Below, piece by piece: positions 15,554 through 22,079 of a stretch of DNA of 33,308 nucleotides (positions within the stretch are counted from its first letter, which is position 1; each line of letters opens with the position of its first letter). The translations under genes were made by a program, and so were the position numbers. Below the pieces are notes generated by a model that made no database searches, was not told the DNA's origin, and was given only the letters and a program-made list of their open reading frames with translations. The DNA is from Frankia sp. AgKG'84/4 (lineage in GTDB: Bacteria > Actinomycetota > Actinomycetes > Frankiales > Frankiaceae), in the NCBI RefSeq assembly GCF_023242965.2, contig NZ_JALKFU020000010.1:1-33308 (forward strand). The letters run 5' to 3'.

Positions 15554-15559
15554 ATAGTA
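15554..15559 (-). promoter_or_regulatory. -10-like hexamer TACTAT for leader/permease
   Basis: On the minus strand TACTAT lies 22 bases before the leader ORF start, with the ribosome site in between. No good -35 hexamer is visible at 17 bases, so an activator or an alternative sigma factor may be involved. The divergent regulator gene starts about 95 bases away on the plus strand. Confidence 0.4.
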
Positions 15560-15651
15560 GCTCCGACGTGGAGCGTGGCCGGGCACGCCCTCCTGGGATG
15601 CCGCATTCATCCGGTACGCTTCCGGCGAGGCGGCCGGAGAGGGCGAGGGAA

Positions 15652-16521
15652 ATGACGCTGCAACGGGCGAGCGGGCCGATCGTGCGCCGCGTCGTACTGG
15701 GCACGCAGCTACGGCGACTCCGGGAAGCGCAGGGCATCAGTCGGGCGGAGGCCGGCTACAACATCCGGGCCTCTGATTCGAAGATCAGCCGCATGGAACT
15801 GGGCCGGGTCAGTTTCAAGAAACGTGATGTGGCTGACCTGCTGACGCTGTATGGAGTCGCGGACGAGAAGGATCGTTCGCCACTGCTGGAGCTCGCCCGC
15901 GAGGCCAACGAGCCAGGTTGGTGGCAGGGTTTCGCGGATGTGGTGCCGGGATGGTTTCAGCCGTACCTCGGCCTGGAGGAAGCGGCGATCCTGATCCGGA
16001 CCTACGAGATTCAGTTCATCCCCGGTCTGCTGCAGACCGAGGCGTATGCCCGTGCCGTCATGGCCGGCGGTCGCCATCCGGGCGGCGCCGACATCATCGA
16101 GCGCCGGGTGCAGTCGCGGATGAGTCGGCAGGCCGTTCTCGACCGGCCGGATCCACCCAAACTGTGGGCGATTATCGACGAGGCCGCGTTGCGGCGCTCC
16201 GTCGCCGCACCGGCCGTCATGCGCGCCCAGCTCGAGCATCTGATCGCGATGAATGAGAACCCGAACATCACCATCCAGGTGACTCCACTGCACATCGGCG
16301 CCCACCCTGCCGAAGGCGGCGCTTTCAGTATTCTGCGGTTCGGCGAGCCCGACATCGCCGACGTCGTTTACCTGGAGCATCTCACGGGCGCCATCTACCT
16401 CGACAAGCCCGAGGACCTCACCCGCTACATGCTCGCCATGGACAACCTGACGCTGCGCAGTACGGCGCCCGGCGACACGGCGAAGGCCATCGAGGAAACA
16501 GCGTCGCACCACGTCGGTTGA
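15652..16521 (+). CDS. XRE-family regulator with DUF5753 (Scr1-type)
   Basis: A 289-residue regulator. An N-terminal HTH_31/XRE domain covers residues 16-75 (LGTQLRRLREAQGISRAEAG, then KISRMELGR). DUF5753 covers the remainder, with its usual landmarks (WWQGFADVVPGWFQPYLGLE, IPGLLQTEAYARAV). Such proteins commonly act as antitoxin-like or developmental regulators in actinomycetes, typically followed by a small DUF397 partner gene. Here no DUF397 gene follows; the next gene is convergent. The ATG at 15652 has GAGGGCGAGGGAA upstream and is preferred over upstream in-frame starts. It is divergent from the leader/permease unit and could control it, an inference from position only. Confidence 0.9.
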   Translation: MTLQRASGPIVRRVVLGTQLRRLREAQGISRAEAGYNIRASDSKISRMELGRVSFKKRDVADLLTLYGVADEKDRSPLLELAREANEPGWWQGFADVVPGWFQPYLGLEEAAILIRTYEIQFIPGLLQTEAYARAVMAGGRHPGGADIIERRVQSRMSRQAVLDRPDPPKLWAIIDEAALRRSVAAPAVMRAQLEHLIAMNENPNITIQVTPLHIGAHPAEGGAFSILRFGEPDIADVVYLEHLTGAIYLDKPEDLTRYMLAMDNLTLRSTAPGDTAKAIEETASHHVG

Positions 16522-16542
16522 CGCCCGCCCCGCGACCGGGCG
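16522..16542. terminator. Short GC hairpin between convergent genes
   Basis: CGCCCG (16522-16527) pairs with CGGGCG (16537-16542) across a 9-base loop. It begins directly after the regulator's stop and lies 7 bases before the 3' end of the convergent methyltransferase gene. The stem is only 6 bp and lacks a U tract, so termination here is a weak call. Confidence 0.4.
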
Positions 16543-16549
16543 GCGCACG

Positions 16550-17347
16550 TCAGAGCTTCCGGCCGACGCCACACAGGTCGTCGATCGGCACAGGCGGTTC
16601 GGCCGAGGGATCAGGCCGCCATAACGGCGTCGAGACCAGACCCGGTTCGACAAGTTCGAAACCGTCGAGAAAACGAGCCACCTGCTCGGGGGTACGCATG
16701 TGGTACGGGAACTTCTCGTCCTTGTGGAGAGAGTGGATGGACTCGGCGCGGTCCTGCCCCATCACGGCGTAGGTGCCGTCCTTGAAGACGAGATAGCTGC
16801 CGGCGGGAAGCGCGTCACGCAGTTCGCGCACAATCGCGTAAGCCTCGTCGAGATCAGCCACATTTCCCATGATCCCGAGCATGATCAGCCCAATGGGTCG
16901 GGTGAAGTCCAACGTCTCGCTGGCGGCCTGGAGGATCTTCTTCGGCTCGCGGACGTCGGCGTCGATGTAGTTCGTGGCTCCCGCGGGCGAGCCGATCAGC
17001 AGCGCCCGCGCGTGCGCCAGGACCAGCGGGTCATGGTCGACGTAGACGATCCGCGACTCGGGGGCGATCCGCTGCGCCACCTCATGGGTGTTGTCGGCCG
17101 TCGGCAGGCCGGTGCCGATGTCGAGGAACTGCCGGATACCCACCTCGCCGACGAGGTGGGTGACCGCGCGGCCGAGAAAGGCCCGAGCCTGCCGGGCGAT
17201 CTGCACGATCTCGGGCAGCAGCTCGTAGAGCCGATCACCGAACTCGCGGTCGACCGGATAGTGGTCCTTCCCGCCCAGCCAGTAGTTCCATACCCGCGCC
17301 GAGTGCGGCACGGTGATGTCAACAACGGGTACCGAACCGTCACCCAT
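16550..17347 (-). CDS. DUF574-type (Methyltransf_19) SAM-dependent methyltransferase
   Basis: A 265-residue member of the actinomycete-specific SAM methyltransferase family typified by DUF574. The N-terminus has HSARVWNYWLGGKDHYPVDR, the SAM-binding motif I is FLDIGTGLPTADNTHEVAQ, and the acidic strand-2 motif is YVDHDPLVLAHARAL. Substrates for the family are not known. The start chosen is the ATG at 17347 with GAAGGGAAAG 6 bases upstream; a further ATG at 17386 adds 13 residues but has no ribosome site. Its partner in many genomes is an XRE-DUF5753 regulator, which is the convergent neighbour here. Confidence 0.88.
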   Translation of the reverse strand: MGDGSVPVVDITVPHSARVWNYWLGGKDHYPVDREFGDRLYELLPEIVQIARQARAFLGRAVTHLVGEVGIRQFLDIGTGLPTADNTHEVAQRIAPESRIVYVDHDPLVLAHARALLIGSPAGATNYIDADVREPKKILQAASETLDFTRPIGLIMLGIMGNVADLDEAYAIVRELRDALPAGSYLVFKDGTYAVMGQDRAESIHSLHKDEKFPYHMRTPEQVARFLDGFELVEPGLVSTPLWRPDPSAEPPVPIDDLCGVGRKL

Positions 17348-17406
17348 GGGTAACTTTCCCTTCGCAGCCCTCGCGGGGGTGGCCAACGATGCCGACGCTG
17401 ATCATA

Positions 17407-17442
17407 GAAACCGTCCGGGGCGGTTGTGCCCCGGACGGTTTC
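17407..17442 (-). terminator. Strong intrinsic terminator of the lipoprotein gene
   Basis: A perfect 15-bp inverted repeat (GAAACCGTCCGGGGC at 17407-17421, its complement at 17428-17442) has a 6-base loop. It starts one base after the lipoprotein stop on the minus strand. The A/T-rich stem ends give an RNA with a short U-rich run. It isolates the lipoprotein transcript from the methyltransferase gene downstream. Confidence 0.88.
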
Positions 17443-17443
17443 T

Positions 17444-18625
17444 TTACTTCAGCGTCACCGTCTTGTCGAGGAACTCGTTGGTCACCAGGCCCGCGGCCGT
17501 CAGCCCCGGCTTCGGTGCGGCGCCCTTCGCCGCGAAGACCGGTCCCAGCCGGCCGATCAGCTTCTCTACCCGGGCCGCGTCGAAGCTGCCCAGCACCCCG
17601 TCACTGCCGTTGGCGATCAGTCCGAGTTTCTTCTGCGTGGCGTTGCCATAGGCGAGCAGCCCCGGCGATAGCGTGAACCCGCCCGTGCGCAGCTTGCTGA
17701 CGACCCGCAGCAGGAGCTGGTTCGCCGGCGCCGGATCGGCGACGTAGTCGCGCTGCGCGCGCTGCAGCAGCGGCACCAGCTTGGCCAGGCAGGCACGCTG
17801 GCTCGACACCTTGTCCGGGCGGACGGCAAGTGCGGAGATGTACGCCGGGTACTCGTCCTGCAGAAGGTGGTACTGCACCGGCCGGCCCCACGCCTTGACG
17901 TCGTGCTCGAGCAGATAGGGCTCGTTGGTGACGAACGCCTGCTGCACGATCTTGCCGTCGGCGGCGACGAACCGGTCCGGCGATCCCTGATAGGAGGTGT
18001 CGACCTGGGTCTTGGTCAGCAGCCCCTCCCGGACGAAGACGTCGGGAAAGGAGGTTCCACTGGCACTGGCCAGCACCGTCGCGCCCGACTGGCGAATCTC
18101 GGCGACGTTGGTGAACTTCCACGCCGGGTCGCCCCAGATCAGCGCCAGCGGAGACTTCTCGTAGGGCGCGAGGACGGCGACCGTCGGCTGCTTCGCGGAG
18201 GCCTGCACGGCCTCGTCGGTGCCCACGTAGCCGGCCAGGATGCTGTCGTCCTGGGCCAGCAGCGAGGTCACCGGCTGGAAACCCGTCGCCGGTCCGCCGG
18301 CACGCACCTGCAGCCGCACGCCGGTGTCGCCCAGTGGTCCCTCGACCCGGTTCTTACCCACGTCGATCGTCGGGTTCGCGCCGAGCAGCTGATACAGGTA
18401 ACCGTCGGGCAGGCCGGGCCACCAGTTCGCCTGAATGACGACGGTGGACGGGCAGATCCCCTTCAGCGGTGTCGCGTAACGCGACGCGGCGGCGGACCCC
18501 GTGGCGGACGAGCTGACCCCGTCGGAGCCACTCGACGAGCCGGAACAGGCGGTCAGGCCCACCGTCAGCGCCGCGACGCATCCGCCGACCGCCACCCAAC
18601 GGCGGCGAAACCTCGAGACTCGCAC
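17444..18625 (-). CDS. ABC transporter substrate-binding lipoprotein (NMT1/SsuA-like)
   Basis: A 393-residue secreted binding protein. The N-terminus is a lipoprotein signal: basic residues (SRFRRRW), a hydrophobic stretch (VGGCVAALTVGLTA) and lipobox L-T-A-C with the lipid-modified Cys at residue 27. The mature part has the features of the NMT1/SsuA-type periplasmic binding fold (VVIQANWWPGLPDGYLYQLL early; LIWGDPAWKFTNVAEIRQSG in the middle). The GTG start at 18625 follows GAGGGGAAC; an extended reading upstream to 18745 lacks a ribosome site. It likely serves the unlinked permease at 14657, and the ligand is unknown. Confidence 0.9.
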   Translation of the reverse strand: MRVSRFRRRWVAVGGCVAALTVGLTACSGSSSGSDGVSSSATGSAAASRYATPLKGICPSTVVIQANWWPGLPDGYLYQLLGANPTIDVGKNRVEGPLGDTGVRLQVRAGGPATGFQPVTSLLAQDDSILAGYVGTDEAVQASAKQPTVAVLAPYEKSPLALIWGDPAWKFTNVAEIRQSGATVLASASGTSFPDVFVREGLLTKTQVDTSYQGSPDRFVAADGKIVQQAFVTNEPYLLEHDVKAWGRPVQYHLLQDEYPAYISALAVRPDKVSSQRACLAKLVPLLQRAQRDYVADPAPANQLLLRVVSKLRTGGFTLSPGLLAYGNATQKKLGLIANGSDGVLGSFDAARVEKLIGRLGPVFAAKGAAPKPGLTAAGLVTNEFLDKTVTLK

Positions 18626-19112
18626 CTGTCCAGTTCCCCTCAGCTGTGTGAAACATGCGACACCGGCGATTGAGAAGGCCGGACCCGCGCCGCTTCTGAG
18701 CACGGCGGACTGCTTCGGCCCGCCGTGAGGATTCCACACGCTCAAGGACAGAGCGGCATGAGGTGTCCATGCCAGAACGTTCGGTCACAAAGAGACAGGA
18801 CGTTTCCGTCAGCTCCCCGGCCCGGCATCGGCGGTGACGAGTCCGCCCACCACCGTCCATCAGGACGTTCGCCACCCACGGTGGCCAAACCCCAAGGTCA
18901 GGGGCTTCACACCGGACCGATGGCCGAAGTCCGACATTCGCGTTCGATCATGAGGGAGCCAGTTCGGCCGCGGAGCAGGCGCGGGGCACGGTGCCGGCAC
19001 CACCCTCCGTGACCGGTTACCGACCCTCGTTCGGACTGGTGAACCCGCGGCGAACGTCCGTCCGTCTCCAGTCCGATCGATGACGCCGAGACATCGGGTG
19101 CCCCTCGGCGCC
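18626..19112. other. Long non-coding stretch upstream of the repeat array
   Basis: No convincing gene is seen in this part of the gap. Open frames exist on both strands but have Arg/Pro-rich shadow-like composition. The only small structure noted is a GGCATG / CATGCC inverted repeat with a 7-base spacer near 18754-18772. The lipoprotein promoter must lie in the first 100 bases or so. Confidence 0.5.
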
Positions 19113-19202
19113 GGGTGGCACCAGATGTTCGGGTGGCACCAGATGTTCGAGTGGCACCAGATGTTCGGGTGGCACCAGATGTTCGGGTGGCACCAGATGT
19201 TG
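19113..19202 (+). repeat. Five 18-bp tandem repeats
   Basis: Five contiguous copies of GGGTGGCACCAGATGTTC run from 19113 to 19202 without gaps. Copy 3 has one G-to-A change and copy 5 one C-to-G change at the end. The unit keeps an open frame in several frames: a plus frame gives (GWHQMF)n and a minus frame gives (NIWCHP)n. The array is about 150 bases upstream of the HTH gene. It has no spacers and is not a CRISPR. Confidence 0.95.
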
Positions 19203-19355
19203 CAGAAGCAGGCGTGCCGCGCCTCTAGCGGTGGTGAGGCGGCAACGGCGAACGGACCACCCTTGACCACGGGGACGAGCTCCGCCAGATCACCTGATCT
19301 GATACCGACATCATAGGACGAGTGTCACGACCACTGACAGCAGAAGGGGACCGCG
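19203..19355 (+). promoter_or_regulatory. Promoter region of the HTH gene with AGATCA-CC-TGATCT palindrome
   Basis: A perfect 6+2+6 inverted repeat, AGATCACCTGATCT, lies at 19287-19300, 56 bases before the HTH start at 19356. A TTGACC element at 19263-19268 ends 18 bases before it and could act as a -35, which would place the palindrome over the -10 region. A binding site for the downstream DNA-binding protein (auto-repression) is an inference from the position. A further palindrome of similar build is at 21933-21946. Confidence 0.5.
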
Positions 19356-19793
19356 ATGGCCGCCACCGCCGATAGACACCGATGGACTCCCGAGGCCGTG
19401 CGCGCGCTCGGCATCACCACCGATCTGACAACCGCAGCCAGCATTCTGGATATTGGCAGAACCAAGGCATACGAGCTGGTTCGCAAAAATCAGTTTCCCG
19501 TGCTGCCCATCAAGGCCGGCACCCGCTACGCGGTGCCCACAGCCCCGCGCCTCGCCGCCCTCGGAGCGGATGAGCCACCGGAGACCGCGGAAGAACGCGC
19601 GCCTGGTCCCGCCACGCAGAAATCCACTGCTGAAGTAATTTTTCGTGAGCTGGCACGTGAGAACGCCGACACCCTGCATGCGGTGCACGCACGCATCGAG
19701 GATGCCTGGCGACAGCAAGGCCGTCTCCCGCCCGAGGCTGACGGACTCTGGACAGCGATTGGACGGTTCATAGCAGTATACGGAGACAAATAA
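19356..19793 (+). CDS. Small helix-turn-helix (excisionase-like/HTH_17) DNA-binding protein
   Basis: A 145-residue protein with an excisionase/MerR-like winged helix in residues 24-70: LTTAASILDIGRTKAYELVR is the HTH, and GTRYAVPTAPRLAALG the wing and trailing strand. The C-terminal half (about 90-145) is helical and Glu/Arg-rich, with a hydrophobic face that might dimerise. The ATG has AGAAGGGGA upstream. Proteins of this kind control excision or replication in actinomycete integrative elements, or act as plain repressors. It lies on the left flank of the conjugation cluster, so a role in element control is plausible but unproven. Confidence 0.68.
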   Translation: MAATADRHRWTPEAVRALGITTDLTTAASILDIGRTKAYELVRKNQFPVLPIKAGTRYAVPTAPRLAALGADEPPETAEERAPGPATQKSTAEVIFRELARENADTLHAVHARIEDAWRQQGRLPPEADGLWTAIGRFIAVYGDK

Positions 19794-19794
19794 C

Positions 19795-19875
19795 ATGACA
19801 GAATTCTGGGTCGGCGATGACTTGGCCGCAAGGAAGCGAGTAAACCATGACATCCACAAGCTCGCGGCACTATGA
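19795..19875 (+). CDS. 26-codon ORF overlapping the methyltransferase start
   Basis: ATG 19795 is one base after the HTH stop. GGAG lies about 10 bases before it, and the frame (MTEFWVGDDLAARKRVNHDI plus six residues) ends at TGA 19873-19875, 29 bases into the methyltransferase gene. Position and a usable ribosome site make translation possible. The peptide is too short for a family call and may act as a coupling ORF between the HTH protein and the methyltransferase. Confidence 0.35.
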   Translation: MTEFWVGDDLAARKRVNHDIHKLAAL

Positions 19876-20632
19876 GCGCCTCGCCGCCACCTACGATCAA
19901 CTTTGGACCCACAGTGACACCTTCGTGAGGTGGATGACAGAGAGGGTTGCGGAGTCACTCGCGCTTCGGCCCCATCATCGTATCCTCGACGTGGGCTGCG
20001 GGACGGGCTTGTACGCACGCCAGCTCGTACGGGCGGTCCGACCGGTCAAACCCGTTCTGTGCGCCGACCCGTCCGCGGCCATGCTCGATCGGGTCGAGCC
20101 GACGGCCGGGATTCATCCGGTCCTCGCCTCGGCCGAGCAGCTCGGCAGTGTGCGCACGGGGACCGTCCGACCGCGGGTCCGACCTCGTTCCATTGACGCG
20201 ATCCTCCTCAAGGAAGTCATTCACCACGTCGCTCCTGCCGACCGCGAACAGACCATCACGGGCCTCAGCCGACTCCTCGTCAACGATGGTCGCCTGCTCA
20301 TCATCATGCTTCCCACCCAGATTCGCTATCCACTGTTTAACGAGGCCCTACGGAGGTTCGAGGAGCTGCAGCCGGACCCGGAAGAGATCGCCGCATACGT
20401 TCGCCGGGCTGGCCTGTCCGCAGGCATCGAATATCGAGAGTTCGCGCTGACTGTTCCGAAAGAACGCTACCTCGAAATGGTACGCGGCCGTTACATGTCT
20501 ATCCTTTCGACGTTCGACGCAGCGGAGATTGATGCGGGGATAGGCGAGATCGACCTCGCCCATCCGGAGTCGATGCTCTCGTTCCCCGACCGTTTCGCCT
20601 TCGTGATCGGGACTCGCCCGCCGATGCGGTGA
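19847..20632 (+). CDS. Class I SAM-dependent methyltransferase
   Basis: A 261-residue Rossmann-fold methyltransferase. Motif I is ILDVGCGTGLYARQL near residues 46-60, the acidic motif II VLCADPSAAMLDRV, and motif IV is IDAILLKEVIHHVAPADR, with VNDGRLLIIMLP as the following strand. The product of methylation is unknown. The C-terminal part (about 180-261) is helical with tandem Tyr/Arg residues and may bind substrate. ATG 19847 follows AAGGAAG. Codon use is less extreme in G/C than in the core operons and the gene sits between repeat arrays, consistent with accessory DNA, though not strongly so. Confidence 0.85.
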   Translation: MTSTSSRHYERLAATYDQLWTHSDTFVRWMTERVAESLALRPHHRILDVGCGTGLYARQLVRAVRPVKPVLCADPSAAMLDRVEPTAGIHPVLASAEQLGSVRTGTVRPRVRPRSIDAILLKEVIHHVAPADREQTITGLSRLLVNDGRLLIIMLPTQIRYPLFNEALRRFEELQPDPEEIAAYVRRAGLSAGIEYREFALTVPKERYLEMVRGRYMSILSTFDAAEIDAGIGEIDLAHPESMLSFPDRFAFVIGTRPPMR

Positions 20633-20972
20633 TCTCCGCCGGCCGCGGGCAACCTCCGCACCTCGGCCTGATCGCATGCCCAGGCAACCTGGTCCAAAGC
20701 CTCCGGCAACGTTGCCTCGGCAACCGTCCGGAGGCACTGCCACCTCAGGCACCTCAGGCACCTCAGGCACCTCAGGCACCTCAGGCAACTCAGGCAACTC
20801 AGGCGGCCCGGGCAACCTCAGTAACCTCAGAGACCTGGGCAATCTGGGCAACGTCGGGAACCTGAGCAACGTCGGGTAGGTAACTAGCAACCAGCACCAA
20901 CCCGCCGCTGACCGGTCGTCGCTGGCATCAGGTCACGTCGCGCCCGCAGGCTGCCCGGCGCCTTCCTCGACC
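20633..20972. other. Non-coding gap carrying a 9-bp repeat array
   Basis: Between the methyltransferase and the PKD-domain gene there is no convincing gene. Its main feature is the 9-bp array at 20741-20875. One plus frame is open across it (GTSGTSGTSG then NLSNLRDLGNLGNVG) but begins without a ribosome site. Confidence 0.5.
20741..20875 (+). repeat. 9-bp period tandem array of about 15 units, degenerating rightward
   Basis: Five exact CACCTCAGG units (20741-20785) are followed by two CAACTCAGG units and then about eight progressively altered units (for example CAACCTCAG, CAATCTGGG, CAACGTCGG) that keep the 9-base phase to 20875. The pattern is what is expected of an array with recently amplified units at the left and older decayed copies at the right. 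The plus frame would give (GTS)n turning into (GNL)n-like tripeptides. Confidence 0.85.
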
Positions 20973-21896
20973 ATGACCCACAACGCCTCCCGATGGATGT
21001 CACCGTCGCTACGACTGGTTCCACTCCGGTGCGCTCGGATGTCTCGGCGACCTTGGCGGCGCGGCCGGGCCTTGGCCGCGATCGTCGTTCTGGCCGCCAC
21101 AGGCATGGCTGTCCGTGTTGCGCCCGTGAAGGCTGACCCTGGACCCGTGGCAACCACGCCGTGCGCCGGAACCCTCTGGGGGACCTGCGCTCTCCAGTCG
21201 GCACCCGGTGGCTACCGTTATCAGTACAGCTACAGAGACGGAATGATTGTCCCTGTCCCTGTACCGCCCACGCCTTCCACGACTCTTTGTGACGTCAGCT
21301 GTCCCGCCGACCCGTCCGCGGTCTGCGATCTACTCACCACGGTCGGTCCCGACCCCACGATGAGCCCGGACGAGCGTGCGGGGTATGACCGCACCGTCTC
21401 CGGCTGCGGCAACTACCTGCTCGTTGACGGCCCGGTTCCGCTGGCCCAGGTTCAAACGGCGTTGACCGAAATCATGCGCGAGACGTTGCTGCCGGAGTCC
21501 TCGATCACGGCCACGACCTGGACCCCTGGTCTCGCCCGACCCGGATTTCACTTTCACGCGAACGGACCCTCGACCTACTCGGGGGATACGACGAGGACAG
21601 CTGAACCACTGGCGGCCACTATCCATGCTTCCCCGCGGTACCACTGGGATTTCGGCGACGGCACAGCGGAGGCGACATCCAACATGGCGCTGGCCGCGAA
21701 GGGTGGGAGCGCAGTCGACGTGACGCACCGCTACAGCAGACCGGGATATTTCCGGGTCGCTGTCACGGTGACCTGGACCGGAACGTTCGCCCTTGCCGGT
21801 GTCCCCCAGCTACTTCCACTGCAACCGGTACGCCTCTCCACAGCTACCGAAATCCGCGTGACACCGCTCGATACGGTTGGCGCGCTTCCCCGATAG
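20973..21896 (+). CDS. Secreted PKD-domain protein
   Basis: A 307-residue frame with a signal peptide (basic MSRRPWRRGR, hydrophobic ALAAIVVLAATGMAVRV) and a secreted part with paired Cys residues. Near residues 225-270 a PKD-type module is clear: YHWDFGDGT, later VTHRYSRPGYFRVAVTVTW. PKD modules are extracellular adhesive or structural beta-sandwich folds. The frame allows an ATG at 20973, but the signal peptide fits better from the ATG at 21039 (residue 23). Neither has a good ribosome site. It lies just left of the transfer genes and may be a surface component of the mobile element. Confidence 0.72.
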   Translation: MTHNASRWMSPSLRLVPLRCARMSRRPWRRGRALAAIVVLAATGMAVRVAPVKADPGPVATTPCAGTLWGTCALQSAPGGYRYQYSYRDGMIVPVPVPPTPSTTLCDVSCPADPSAVCDLLTTVGPDPTMSPDERAGYDRTVSGCGNYLLVDGPVPLAQVQTALTEIMRETLLPESSITATTWTPGLARPGFHFHANGPSTYSGDTTRTAEPLAATIHASPRYHWDFGDGTAEATSNMALAAKGGSAVDVTHRYSRPGYFRVAVTVTWTGTFALAGVPQLLPLQPVRLSTATEIRVTPLDTVGALPR

Positions 21897-21932
21897 AGCT
21901 GATGGCTCATTGGCCTGCATAGCAGGGGAACC

Positions 21933-21946
21933 ACAGATCAATCTGT
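21933..21946. promoter_or_regulatory. Palindrome ACAGAT-CA-ATCTGT
   Basis: A perfect 6+2+6 inverted repeat lies 134 bases before the sigma-like gene at 22080. It resembles the palindrome at 19287-19300 (both are 6+2+6 and share an AGATCA core). It could be an operator for the conjugation cluster. Confidence 0.4.
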
Positions 21947-21956
21947 ACCGGGCAAC

Positions 21957-21975
21957 CAACTCTCTCGGTGAGTTG
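21957..21975. other. Short hairpin CAACTC / GAGTTG
   Basis: CAACTC (21957-21962) pairs with GAGTTG (21970-21975) over a 7-base loop, next to repeated GGCAAC motifs. It may terminate the PKD gene transcript or act in the 5' leader of the next gene; the stem is short, so either reading is weak. Confidence 0.35.
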
Positions 21976-22079
21976 CCTGCGGCTACGACGTAGGCAACCA
22001 GGTACGTGAGCAATCAGAACGGCAACACCGCTGACGACAGTGGCTCCACAACCTCGACCGACTCGAGAACGGAGCCCTG

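Noticed and set aside
19113-19202. CRISPR-like appearance of the 18-bp array
   Set aside because: Units are directly adjacent with no spacers and no cas genes nearby.
18860-19270. A 136-codon minus frame with Asn-Ile-Trp-Cys-His-Pro repeats
   Set aside because: The repeat peptide arises from the 18-bp array; no ribosome site or family, so it is treated as DNA repeat, not a gene.
20741-20875. CRISPR-like appearance of the 9-bp array
   Set aside because: Unit too short and contiguous; degenerates instead of having unique spacers.
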